DNA from: Candidatus Bathyarchaeota archaeon A05DMB-5
GTDB taxonomy: Archaea; Thermoproteota; Bathyarchaeia; Bathyarchaeales; Bathycorpusculaceae
Assembly: GCA_019685655.1 (NCBI GenBank)
Contig: JABFQP010000004.1
Coordinates: 124,001 to 188,000 of the forward strand
Direction: 5' to 3'
Length of the DNA stretch: 64,000 nt
Part shown: positions 54,565 to 63,419 of the stretch, piece after piece
Layout of the letters: each line of letters opens with the position of its first letter
How positions within the stretch are numbered: position 1 is the first letter of the stretch
Position numbers and translations under genes: made by a program
The notes under the pieces: model-generated
Databases searched by the model: none
The model's input: only the letters and a program-made list of their open reading frames with translations
Told to the model about the DNA's origin: nothing

Positions 54565-54804
54565 TTACTTAAAAACATCCTTCAATATTGGTCCAAGCAT
54601 GTTTTTCACTGTGTTTCCAAGTGCTTCAGCTTTGACCATCATGATGCAGCATACTTCGCCGTTGTGTTCGCATCCTATAACTGCTAATTTATCGTTTGGT
54701 TTCAGTTTGGCTTTTTCTCGTAAATCTTTTGGCAGAACGATTTGTCCTTTAGAATCAACCGTCACTACCGCGTCGACTTTGCAACATCCCTTATTGTTAC
54801 TCAT
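54565..54804 (-). CDS. AbrB/SpoVT-type small protein with paired cysteines
   Basis: 79 residues. The swapped-hairpin DNA-binding pattern VDAVVTVDSKGQIVLPKDLR, then EKAKLKPNDKLAVIG, is clear. It carries cysteine pairs at the start (KGCCKVDA) and in the middle (GEVCCIMMVKAE), then a C-terminal amphipathic helix GNTVKNMLGPILKDVFK. Proteins of this look occur beside arsM and hgcAB genes in other genomes. A metal- or arsenic-sensing regulator of arsM is a reasonable guess; no hgcAB is seen here. Confidence 0.82.
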   Translation of the reverse strand: MSNNKGCCKVDAVVTVDSKGQIVLPKDLREKAKLKPNDKLAVIGCEHNGEVCCIMMVKAEALGNTVKNMLGPILKDVFK

Positions 54805-54905
54805 GTTTTCACTTCTTTAGAGACAATGCAAAGCAGAATATTTAGGCTTTTCTGGATATTCTGATTTTTCTGAAAAATCCAACAACAAATAATATAAAAG
54901 AAAAG

Positions 54906-56015
54906 CTAAATCGCCAAAGCAAGCAGTTCCGCTATATCCATTATCTGGATTTTGCCCTCATTTCCAGTCGTCTTAACAGCATCTTCTATGGTTAATAGAC
55001 AGAATGGACATGCCACAGCCAAAATTTCCGCTCCAGCTTCAACAGCATCCTTAACGCGGATTTCTGCCAAACGTGGACCTGGAATGTCAACCCAAAGTCT
55101 TCCACCACCACCTTCGCAGCAAAGGCTTCTGGCTCTTGAACGGTCAAATTCTAACAGTTTAACTCCTGGCACGCTTTCGATGACTTTGCGTGGTTCTTCG
55201 TAGATGTTGTTTTGTTTTCCGAGGAAGCATGGGTCGTGATAGATTACTTTTTTGTTAACTTCTTTTGTGAAAACTAGTTTTTTCTCGTCTATCAGTTTTG
55301 CAAGTAGTTGCGTGTGATGTTGCATTTCAACGCTTGTTTGATTATATCTATTCTTGAATGCGTGAAACCCGTGAGGACAGCTTGTTACAGCTTGCTTTAC
55401 ATTGTATTTGTTGAAAATTTTCATGTTTTCTTCAACGAGAAAATCGAACAAGCCTTTCTCGCCCATACCGTAAACTTCGCTTCCACAACACGTCTCCTCA
55501 TCGCCCAACACGCCAAAGTTTAATCCGGCTTTCTGAAAACACGCCCCGAGGCTTTTGGCTACGCTTTGCACTCTCGGGTCATAGGCTGATGTGCAACCAA
55601 CATAATAGAGGAATTCTGCGCCTTGCGAAATATGTTTGAGATTTAAGCCTTGACTCCATTCTGAACGTTTGTTCCGAATTCGTGCCCAAGGGTTGCCATT
55701 TTTGAATATGCTTTCCAATGCATCGCGAATTGTCGGTGCAATTTGTCCTTCTTCGACAGCCATGCTGCGAATGTCAATTAGAAATTCGTATGGGTTTATT
55801 TCTTTTGGGCATCGCACGCCGCATGTGGAGCATGTCGTGCAACTCCACAACTCATTCTGCGGATGAATTGTTAACTTGCCAAGTGTGGCGACTTCGCGCA
55901 TGTATTTTCTAACGTTTAAGTTAGCTTTTCTTGCTACTGGACAGCTTCCAGTGCATGTTCCACATTGGATGCATTCGAGAAGTTTATGTTTCTGTGCGAG
56001 TTCTTGAGCGTTCAT
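54906..56015 (-). CDS. HdrD-like (HdrC-HdrB fused) iron-sulfur protein
   Basis: About 369 residues. The N-terminal HdrC-like part has CIQCGTCTGSCPVARK and CTTCSTCGVRCPKEIN. Two CCG-type domains follow: VGCTSAYD ... ETCCGSEVYG ... SCPHG and DPCFLGKQNN ... SLCCEGGGGRL ... ACPFC (CCE in the second). The second domain is very like that of TfrB at 13.5-15.1 kb. It is divergent from the third hdrA with only 99 bases between, so the two are likely a functional pair. Start ATG 56015 is taken; ATG 56024 and GTG 56027 are upstream options. Confidence 0.88.
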   Translation of the reverse strand: MNAQELAQKHKLLECIQCGTCTGSCPVARKANLNVRKYMREVATLGKLTIHPQNELWSCTTCSTCGVRCPKEINPYEFLIDIRSMAVEEGQIAPTIRDALESIFKNGNPWARIRNKRSEWSQGLNLKHISQGAEFLYYVGCTSAYDPRVQSVAKSLGACFQKAGLNFGVLGDEETCCGSEVYGMGEKGLFDFLVEENMKIFNKYNVKQAVTSCPHGFHAFKNRYNQTSVEMQHHTQLLAKLIDEKKLVFTKEVNKKVIYHDPCFLGKQNNIYEEPRKVIESVPGVKLLEFDRSRARSLCCEGGGGRLWVDIPGPRLAEIRVKDAVEAGAEILAVACPFCLLTIEDAVKTTGNEGKIQIMDIAELLALAI

Positions 56016-56114
56016 GTTCAACATCACTTTTAACTAAATGGGGGCATAAGATTTTTAATAAGTGTTTTCCCTTGTATCATCTAAAACTATCATGGAAAGC
56101 GGAGATTGTCAAGA

Positions 56115-58481
56115 ATGGAAAAGAAAACACCGAGAATCGGGATTTTCGTCTGCGAATGCGGCGGAAACATAGGCGACGTTGTGGACGTTAAAGCAGTTGT
56201 TGACGCAATTAAAAATTGGGAAGGTGTAGCAGTAGCCAAATATCACAAGTATTTATGTTCTAAACCAGCTCAGGAAATGATTATTGAAGCCATAAAAAAG
56301 GAGAATCTGGACAGAGTTGTAGTTGCTAGCTGCACGCCGCGTATGCACCTTGCTACTTTTCAAAGCGTGCTGGAAAGGGCTGGGTTAAATCCTTACATGC
56401 TTGAGTTTGTGAATATTCGAGAACAAGATTCTTGGGTTATGGGTCCACATCCATCGCAGGAAGCTACGAAGAAAGCGGTAAGCTTGATTAGGGGTGGTTA
56501 TGAGCGGAGTAAGGAGCTTGAGCCTTTAGAAACTATCAGCGAGAAGGGTTCGCGGGAAATTCTTATTGTTGGCGGTGGAATTGCTGGGATTACGGCTGCG
56601 CTTGAGCTTGGTTATTTGGGTTATAAAGTGCATTTGGTTGAGCGAAAGCCGAGTATCGGCGGGAACATGGCGAAGTTGACGAAGGTTTTTCCAACTTTAG
56701 ATTGTGCACAGTGTATTTTGACGCCGAGGATGGCTGAGGTTGGTAGGAATTCGAATGTTAATTTGCTTACTTATGCTGAGGTGCAAGAAGTTAGTGGGCG
56801 TCCTGGTAATTATAATGTTAAGGTGTTTATGAAACCGCGTGGTGTGGATGTTCAGAAGTGTAGAAGTTGTGGTGTGTGTGCTAAGGTTTGTCCGGTTTCT
56901 GTTCCGGACGAGTTTAATGAGGGTTTGTCGAAGCGAAAGGCGGCTTACATTGAGTTTCCGCAGGCTGTTCCTTCTGCTTATGTGATAGATTTTGAGGCTT
57001 GTAACAAGTGCCGTAAATGTGAGCAGCTTTGTCCTGCTAAAGCCATTAATATTGATGATGCTGGGCAGGTTGTGGAGTTGAAGGTTGGCGGCATAATTTT
57101 GGCTACTGGTTATCAGCTTTATGATGCGCGTAAACTTGAGACTTTTGGTTATGGTGTTTACAAGGATGTTATTACGATGATGGATTTGGAGCGGTTTGTT
57201 TCTGCGACTGGTCCAACTGGTGGGTATGTTAAGCGTGCGGATGGCATTGATGTTAAGCGTGTGGCGATTGTTTTGTGTGCTGGTTCGCGTGATAAGAAAT
57301 ATATTCCTTATTGTAGCCGCATTTGTTGCATGTACGCTTTGAAGCAGGCTTTTGTGTTGAAGAAGATGTTGGGTATTGATGTTACGATTTATTATACGGA
57401 TATTAGGGCTACTGGAAAGGGTTATGAGGATTTGTATTGGCGTGATCAGGAAGCTGGTGTTACTTTTATTCGTGGGAAAGTGGCGGAAGTTTTTAAGAAT
57501 AACAGTAATGGTAAGCTTGTGGTTCAGGCTGAGGACACGTTGACTGGTGAGGTTGGCGAAGCAGAGTTTGACATGGTTGCTTTGGCGACGCCCATGGTTC
57601 CTCCTAAGGGTTTGAAGGAGCTTGCGGAGAAGATGAAGGTTTCGATTGGTGAGGATGGTTTCATAACTGAGAAGCATCCGAAGCTTGACCCTGTGGATTC
57701 GCTTGTTACTGGAATTTTTGCTTGTGGTTGCGCTTTGAGTCCGAAGGATGTGCGTGATACGGTTAGTGATGGTTTGGGGGCTGCTGCTAAGGCGGCTTTG
57801 TTTTTGAAGAGTGATTATGTTACTACGAGTCCGGAGAAGGCGTTTGTGATTGCGGATTTGTGTAACGGTTGTCAAGCATGTGTGCCTGTTTGCCCAGTTA
57901 ATGCGATAACGATGCAGAATGGTAAGGCTAAGGTTGACCCGTTTCAGTGTGTTGGGTGCGGTGCTTGTATTCCTGTTTGTCCGCAGGAAGCGATTGATTT
58001 TCGGAATTCGACGAGTAGGCAGTTGTTTGCGCAGTTGCGTGGAGTGCTTGCGGATAAGGATGCTGGCGAAGTGCGGGTTGTGGCGTTTGTGGATAAGAAT
58101 GTTGGGTATACAGGTATGGACTTTTTGGGTTTGGACCGTGCGAATTATCCGGAGAATATTCGTATTATCGCGGTTCCTTCTACGGCGATTTTGGGTAGGA
58201 AGCATTTGCTTAGTGCGTTTGCTTTTGGTGCAGATGGTGTTTTGGTGATTGAAGGTAGTGAGGAGATTGATGAGAAGTTTACGAAGAAGCGGATGATTGA
58301 GTTGGGTCGGGAGTTGGCGCAGTTTGGTGTGGAAAGCATGCGTGTGCGGTATAGTTATGTGCCTTTGCCAGTTTATAAGAAGGCTGCGGAGTTGTTTTCG
58401 ATGTTTACTGAGCGTATTAAGAAATTTGGTCCTTTGGCGGACGAGAAGCGGAATGCGATAAGGCAGAAGTTGAATGTTTAG
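56115..58481 (+). CDS. hdrA: HdrA (copy 3) with a C-terminal MvhD-like domain lacking cluster cysteines
   Basis: 788 residues. Intact N-terminal iron-sulfur domain ([26 protein letters not shown]), FAD fold ILIVGGGIAGITAALELGYL, clusters CRSCGVCAKVCP and CNKCRKCEQLCP, C-terminal clusters CNGCQACVPVCP and CVGCGACIPVCP. From about 652 the chain follows MvhD (YPENIRIIAVPST, FGADGVLVIEGSEE), but every [2Fe-2S] ligand is gone: CNWC reads DKNV, MCSGR reads VPSTA, GCxxxxDC reads EGSEEIDE. It therefore cannot accept electrons the MvhD way. ATG 56115 has GGAGA 9 bases before it. Probably works with the divergent HdrD-like protein. Confidence 0.92.
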   Translation: MEKKTPRIGIFVCECGGNIGDVVDVKAVVDAIKNWEGVAVAKYHKYLCSKPAQEMIIEAIKKENLDRVVVASCTPRMHLATFQSVLERAGLNPYMLEFVNIREQDSWVMGPHPSQEATKKAVSLIRGGYERSKELEPLETISEKGSREILIVGGGIAGITAALELGYLGYKVHLVERKPSIGGNMAKLTKVFPTLDCAQCILTPRMAEVGRNSNVNLLTYAEVQEVSGRPGNYNVKVFMKPRGVDVQKCRSCGVCAKVCPVSVPDEFNEGLSKRKAAYIEFPQAVPSAYVIDFEACNKCRKCEQLCPAKAINIDDAGQVVELKVGGIILATGYQLYDARKLETFGYGVYKDVITMMDLERFVSATGPTGGYVKRADGIDVKRVAIVLCAGSRDKKYIPYCSRICCMYALKQAFVLKKMLGIDVTIYYTDIRATGKGYEDLYWRDQEAGVTFIRGKVAEVFKNNSNGKLVVQAEDTLTGEVGEAEFDMVALATPMVPPKGLKELAEKMKVSIGEDGFITEKHPKLDPVDSLVTGIFACGCALSPKDVRDTVSDGLGAAAKAALFLKSDYVTTSPEKAFVIADLCNGCQACVPVCPVNAITMQNGKAKVDPFQCVGCGACIPVCPQEAIDFRNSTSRQLFAQLRGVLADKDAGEVRVVAFVDKNVGYTGMDFLGLDRANYPENIRIIAVPSTAILGRKHLLSAFAFGADGVLVIEGSEEIDEKFTKKRMIELGRELAQFGVESMRVRYSYVPLPVYKKAAELFSMFTERIKKFGPLADEKRNAIRQKLNV

Positions 58482-58516
58482 GCGATTGTGTTCTTTTTGT
58501 GCGCGGAGAGTTATAG

Positions 58517-58538
58517 CCCCCCTTATAAATAGGTTGAA
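58517..58538. repeat. Copy B of the dispersed 22-bp intergenic element
   Basis: Six C, TTATAAATAGGTTGAA. It begins 36 bases after the stop of hdrA copy 3 and lies between convergent genes. Relative to the nearest upstream stop codon it is oriented as copy C is to the NfnB-like gene. Confidence 0.6.
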
Positions 58539-58575
58539 ATTGTGGTTAGGGTTTGGGTTGTTGGTTAGGTCGAAG

Positions 58576-60126
58576 CTATTTTGTGTTTAGGATTTTGAGT
58601 GTGATGGGTTTTTGTTTGCAGGCTTTTTTGCACGCTTTTAATATGGTTTTGTTCCAGTTTTGTGGGTAGTGTATTAGCGTTATGGTTTTGTAGTTTGTGC
58701 GTTTGATGTAGTTTGCGATTTGGTTTGCGACGTATTCTATTGTTTCTTTGTCGAGTGGCATGGCGGTTTCGTGTTGTGAGAGGGGGTAAACTTCGTCGAG
58801 TTCGATTGGGATTACTCCGAAAGGCGCAGCGTAAAAGCAAATGTGCATGTCGTTTAAGTTTTTGTTGAGGCTTTTTTGGATTTGTTTGAATTCTGGTGAT
58901 TTGTGGAAGGGTTTTGTTCGTGTCTGTGGCACAAGCAAGAGAGTTTTTGCGTTTTTGGGTGGTGTGTATCTTTCTGTTAAGCGTTTTTTGTGGCGGACTA
59001 TTTCTGGTCGCATTAATCCTACTGAGCTATAGTAGAAGAGTCCGCTTGGTTTTGTTGTTGGGCTATGTTTTTCGATGAATTCTTCATATTTCTTTAATTG
59101 TTTTAACGCTTGGAGCAGTGAGGGGTGGACGTGGGCTCGCATTTCCAGGTGTTCCCATAGACGTCCGTCTTTTATGGCTTGTTTTATGCGTTTTAGCTCT
59201 GCAACACAGACGTATAGGTTGTGTTCTGCAAGGAAGACTTCTCTTTCGTTTTTGGGCATTTCCAAAACTTGTTTCGGCGTCACCTTTGCGCATTTTGGGC
59301 ATGTACATGGGAAATAGTCTAGGTCGTTTAAATGGTGTGTGCCCGAGTCTGTCATGTAGCGGTTTTGGCGGGCGTATATGGCGTAGGCTGCAGAGTCGAA
59401 GAAGTCGCATCCGAGAGCTATTGCCAATGCGAACATGAAGGGGTGTCCAGCACCGAAAAGGTGTAAGGGTCTGTCTGATGGCAAGTTCATTTTTGCAGTC
59501 ATTATCATGTCTACGAGTACGTCGAAGCGGTAGGTTTCCATGACTTCTGTTGGGCTTCCTAAAGCGTGAATTTGGAAGGGCAACTTGCTCATTTCGCGGG
59601 CGGATTTAGCCACTAAATCTAGATGTTTGCCTCCTTGGACTGGACCAACCCATAGGATGTCATCGCGGGTTTTGGTTTTGAAAAGCTGTCGTGCACGTTT
59701 TAGTGTTTCTTTTACTGTGTTTTGTGCGTGGGTTTTTGTGACTTTCCAGCCTGTTGGAATGTCTAGGATTGTAGCGATGTCCGTGTCTATCTGTTCTTGG
59801 TATTGGATTATTTCTTTTTGTGTGATGTCTATGTTGCCGTAAACGAGGATTTGGTAGGCGCCAGAATCCGTCATTATTGCACCGTCAAAGCCTAAAAACT
59901 TGTGTAAGCCTTGCTGTATAGGCTGATCATGGAAACGCTTGCGGATTATGTAAGCGTTGGTTATTAACGCGTTTAAGCCAAACTCAGTCATTATCCTTTT
60001 CGGCGGAATAGGCTGAATAGAAGGGTTAACAACAGGAAACAACAAAGGAGTCTCAACAATACCGCTTTTAGTTTTTAACCTACCAATCCTCGCAAGCAAA
60101 TCCCGCTCCCTAACCTCAAAATTCAT
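58576..60126 (-). CDS. tgtA: Archaeal tRNA-guanine transglycosylase (archaeosine pathway)
   Basis: 516 residues. It exchanges guanine-15 in tRNA for preQ0 as the first step to archaeosine. Active-site motifs: GAIMTDSGAYQ with catalytic aspartate, DIATILDIPTG with nucleophile aspartate, VGPVQGGKH, GAGHPFMFALAIALGCDFFD, and zinc site CTCPKCAKV. The C-terminal part after about 340 is the archaeal extension, ending before a PUA domain, which may be encoded elsewhere. ATG 60126 (MNFEVRERDLLARIG) is the start. Composition of the coding strand changes sharply inside the gene (near 59.95 kb). Confidence 0.95.
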   Translation of the reverse strand: MNFEVRERDLLARIGRLKTKSGIVETPLLFPVVNPSIQPIPPKRIMTEFGLNALITNAYIIRKRFHDQPIQQGLHKFLGFDGAIMTDSGAYQILVYGNIDITQKEIIQYQEQIDTDIATILDIPTGWKVTKTHAQNTVKETLKRARQLFKTKTRDDILWVGPVQGGKHLDLVAKSAREMSKLPFQIHALGSPTEVMETYRFDVLVDMIMTAKMNLPSDRPLHLFGAGHPFMFALAIALGCDFFDSAAYAIYARQNRYMTDSGTHHLNDLDYFPCTCPKCAKVTPKQVLEMPKNEREVFLAEHNLYVCVAELKRIKQAIKDGRLWEHLEMRAHVHPSLLQALKQLKKYEEFIEKHSPTTKPSGLFYYSSVGLMRPEIVRHKKRLTERYTPPKNAKTLLLVPQTRTKPFHKSPEFKQIQKSLNKNLNDMHICFYAAPFGVIPIELDEVYPLSQHETAMPLDKETIEYVANQIANYIKRTNYKTITLIHYPQNWNKTILKACKKACKQKPITLKILNTK

Positions 60127-60132
60127 TATCAA

Positions 60133-60525
60133 ACCTAAACAGAATCAGAATGAACGTGCTTATAAAAATGTGGACAGAGTATGTGGTTGAACCGTAAAGT
60201 ATATCAGAATGTTTGCATGGAAAGATTGTTGGAGATTGTTATGTGTTTGTAACTATGAATATTTAAGACATTGCTTTAGTTTAGAGAGACAAATGAGGTA
60301 AATTAGAAAAATGCGTTTATTTGTTGAGCTAAGAGGTTAATTGCGGCAAGAAGGGACGTCTGATTTCAATTCTGAGTTTTCCTCAGAGATATTCAACAGG
60401 GGCATATTGCCGAAATTATCAGCATCTTTCTATTTTTTTTCACCACATTCTTTAACCAACAGTGTTGGAAAAACAAAAATAGTGAAATTGACACACGAAA
60501 ACTTTGCTTTCTGGAGATTGAAATT
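60133..60525. other. Intergenic region before the frameshifted secreted protein
   Basis: 393 bases, A/T-rich. A short open frame at 60341-60529 has no start signal or protein-like composition and is not accepted. The right end holds GGAGATTG 9 bases before ATG 60526. Possible TATA-like runs (TATTTAAG, 60260-60267) are too far away to assign. No RNA-like structure was recognised. Confidence 0.55.
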
Positions 60526-61270
60526 ATGAGAAAAGAAAAATTAGTAGCTCTAGCGGCAGTAACTCTCATCTTGTTCGCTATCCTTCCAAGCTTATCATTT
60601 GCCAGACCTCAAAATGACGCAGGTAGCGGTACAGATGCTGGCAACACTCCTTCAACAGCTTTACCAATCTCGCCAGGCTCATACAAAGGCACCCTATACT
60701 ATCCAAGTCCAACCGACACGGTAGACTTCTACAATTTCACTATCACGGTTGGAGACTGGATGTACGTGACCATGACTCCTCCATCCACTGCTGATTTCCA
60801 ATTAGAAGTCCACAGTCCAGACGGAAACGTGTATGGTTCTTACAACGGTGCTGGGCAGATGGAAAGCATCAACCACCGAGCCGAAATAGGGGGCGTTTGG
60901 AGCATACGCGTTTCACGATATACTGGTGAAGGGCAATACACATTCAACTTAAGCATAACATCAGGACACGCGCAGTTGACAGTGTGTGTTCCACAAGCAC
61001 CTCCAGAAGGAGTCATTGTATGGATAGACGGACAAGCTTACATAGCATACGCAAACACTCCAGTGGTCGTCACCCTAGCAACGGGCACACACACTTGAAG
61101 CGGAAAGAAGCTTTCTCAAAGAAGAATGGATGCCTGGAACCTACTATATCTACACGTTCCAGAAATGGTCAGACGGCGTAACAGCAAACCCACGCAATAT
61201 AAATCTAACTCAAAACATGACAATAACAGCGTACTACTTACGGTCAAAATACGGAATACAAATTTATTAA
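60526..61270 (+). pseudogene. Secreted PPC-domain-like protein interrupted by a +1 frameshift
   Basis: Signal peptide KEKLVALAAVTLILFAILPS at the start; then a beta-sandwich like bacterial pre-peptidase C-terminal domains (DTVDFYNFTITVGDWMYVTM, GVWSIRVSRYTGEGQYTFNL). The frame stops at 61098 after LATGTHT. Dropping one base near 61091-61096 continues in the next frame with EAERSFLKEEWMPGTYYIY, QKWSDGVTANPRNINLTQNM and TITAYYLRSKYGIQIY to TAA at 61268-61270, which reads as the missing end of the same domain. Either a true mutation or a base-calling error in the ACACACACTT run. Probably a surface protein. Confidence 0.75.
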
Positions 61271-61370
61271 GACGAACACACTTCTTACCCTCTCTTTTTC
61301 TACGGCAAATTACGCCAAAACCTTAACTAGACGAAACAATTCTAGCTACTCAACAGGTAGTGAATAATAG

Positions 61371-63419
61371 ATGAGTATAAATAAACTTGTCAAAGACGAA
61401 ATTTCTGGTGTTGTTGCTAAGGGTTTTGTTGAGCAAATCGCGCATTTTCATCGCATTCAAGGCTCCACAATGTTTCATGAAGCCGCAGAATACGTCAGAA
61501 ATGAACTGTTAAAAATAGGCTTAAAAGACGCTGTAATCGAACAGTTCACGGCGGACGGCAAAACCCAATACTGGACACACACTTCACCCGTTGGCTGGAC
61601 AGCCAAAAGCGCAGAACTCCACCTCGTCGAGCCAGAAGAACGCCTAATCGTACGCTACGAGGACGTACCCACTTGCTTGCACACATACAGCAAAGCCACG
61701 CCGCCCGAAGGTGTAACCGCAGAGCTAATAGACGTGGGCAAAGGAACAAAACCCGAAGATTACGAAGGCAAAGACGTAAAAGGCAAATTCGTCCTCGCCA
61801 CAGGTAGAGCCCATACGGTTCACGAAGAAGCAGTGCGGAAACGCGGCGCCTTAGCAGTAATAACAGACACGCTAACCTACGAAATGCCCGGAGTCCGCGA
61901 AAGCCTCGACATACCAGACGCTCATGCTTATCAAAGTATATGGCCAAAAGCCGAAGAAATCGACAAAGTAACATTCGGCTTCAGCCTATCCAAACGCCAA
62001 GGCAACATGCTCCGCGCTTTGTTGGCGAAAGGCAAACCCGTGAAACTCAAGGCAAAAGTGGACGCGCAACTTTTCAGCGGCTACTCAGACGTGGTAACCG
62101 CCACAATAAAAGGCAAGTCGAAGCCAGACGAAGAAATCTTCCTCATAGCGCATTTGTGCCACCCAAAACAAAGCGCAAACGACAACGCTTCAGGAAGCGG
62201 CTTACTAATCGAAATCGCACGCACAGTCACAATGCTAATAAACAGCGGCAAAATCCAACCGCCAGACAGAACCATACGCTTCTTCTGGGTTCCCGAAACA
62301 CTAGGCACAGTCGCATACCTAAGCCAACACGAAGACATGTTCAACCATTTCATAGCGGGCATAAACTTGGACATGGTAGGACAAAACCAGGAACTCTGCA
62401 AATCCACGCTAAACTTGGACTGCACACCAGACTCTTGCCCATCTTACTTGAACGATTACGTTTACAGCCTAATTGAACAGTCCACCAAAGAATTCGACTC
62501 GCCAACCGCTTTCGGTTCAAGCTCAACCTTCCGCTACGCAGCAACAGCCTTTAGCGGAGGAAGCGACCACGCAGAATTCACAGAAGCAACCGTACACGCC
62601 CCATGCGTGATGCTGCTACAATGGCCAGATCTCTACTACCACACAAGCATGGACACAATTGACAAAGTAAGCGAAGACAGCCTCAAACGCGTAGGCTGGA
62701 TAACCACAGTTGCCGCGTTAACACTTGCAAACGCCACAGCCGAAACCGCATATTTACTGGCACAGCTAACCGCTTCAAAAGGCATAACCCGCCTAGAAAA
62801 CGCAACCACAGAAGCAATCGAGACGCTGTTCAAGAAAAAAGAAGACCCAAAACTTAAAGACAAACCAGAAGAACTAGCCAAAGAACTCACAAAAACAGCC
62901 ACATACTACAAAAACAAAATAGCACACATCACATGGCGAGAACAAGAAGCAACCAAATCAACCCAAAAACTCGCACAAACACCAAAAATAACCGCCTTCA
63001 TAAGTGGACTCTGCGAAGAAATCACAAACCAAGGCAAACAAAAAACCGCAAGAATAGAAGAAACTCTAAACTTCATCACAGAAACATCCGCCTTAACCAT
63101 TCCAACAACCATAGAAGAAACCGAACCAGAAAAAGAACTGAAAAAACTAGTTCCAAAACGCTTGTTCAAAGGCACATTAAACTTCGACATACTAAAGAAA
63201 ACCTTAGGCGAAAAAGAATACGAATGGTACGAGGAAATCTGGGAGAAAGACCCCCAATTCGGCAAAAAAATAGGTGAACTAATAAACTTCATGGACGGAA
63301 AACGAAACGCACATCAAATTCTAACAGCAGTCTCAGCAGAATACAACGAAACCAGCCCAGAACTTGCACTAAAGTTTCTCAGAGACCTAGAAAAAGCAAA
63401 ACTACTCACTTTTGAATAG
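61371..63419 (+). CDS. M28-like aminopeptidase-family protein with inserted PA-like domain
   Basis: 682 residues. N-terminal helical part (HRIQGSTMFHEAAEYVRNEL), an inserted PA-like domain (about 110-200; YEGKDVKGKFVLATGRAHTV), and a zinc-peptidase core: IAHLCHPKQSANDNASGSGL (H and D ligands), RFFWVPETLGTVAYLS with the catalytic glutamate, NLDMVG, AFSGGSDHAEF and YYHTSMDTID (final H). The C-terminal 180 residues are charged helices of unknown role. No signal peptide, so it is cytoplasmic. Substrate unknown. The end overlaps the convergent MFS gene by 14 bases. Confidence 0.88.
   Translation: MSINKLVKDEISGVVAKGFVEQIAHFHRIQGSTMFHEAAEYVRNELLKIGLKDAVIEQFTADGKTQYWTHTSPVGWTAKSAELHLVEPEERLIVRYEDVPTCLHTYSKATPPEGVTAELIDVGKGTKPEDYEGKDVKGKFVLATGRAHTVHEEAVRKRGALAVITDTLTYEMPGVRESLDIPDAHAYQSIWPKAEEIDKVTFGFSLSKRQGNMLRALLAKGKPVKLKAKVDAQLFSGYSDVVTATIKGKSKPDEEIFLIAHLCHPKQSANDNASGSGLLIEIARTVTMLINSGKIQPPDRTIRFFWVPETLGTVAYLSQHEDMFNHFIAGINLDMVGQNQELCKSTLNLDCTPDSCPSYLNDYVYSLIEQSTKEFDSPTAFGSSSTFRYAATAFSGGSDHAEFTEATVHAPCVMLLQWPDLYYHTSMDTIDKVSEDSLKRVGWITTVAALTLANATAETAYLLAQLTASKGITRLENATTEAIETLFKKKEDPKLKDKPEELAKELTKTATYYKNKIAHITWREQEATKSTQKLAQTPKITAFISGLCEEITNQGKQKTARIEETLNFITETSALTIPTTIEETEPEKELKKLVPKRLFKGTLNFDILKKTLGEKEYEWYEEIWEKDPQFGKKIGELINFMDGKRNAHQILTAVSAEYNETSPELALKFLRDLEKAKLLTFE

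Noticed and set aside
56697-58205. 502-residue open frame antisense to hdrA copy 3
   Set aside because: Composition is extremely rich in Arg/Asn/Thr/His with no motifs; it is a by-product of the G+T-rich codon use of the real gene.
60341-60529. 62-residue open frame before the frameshifted secreted protein
   Set aside because: No ribosome site, not protein-like, and it runs into the signal-peptide start of the real gene.
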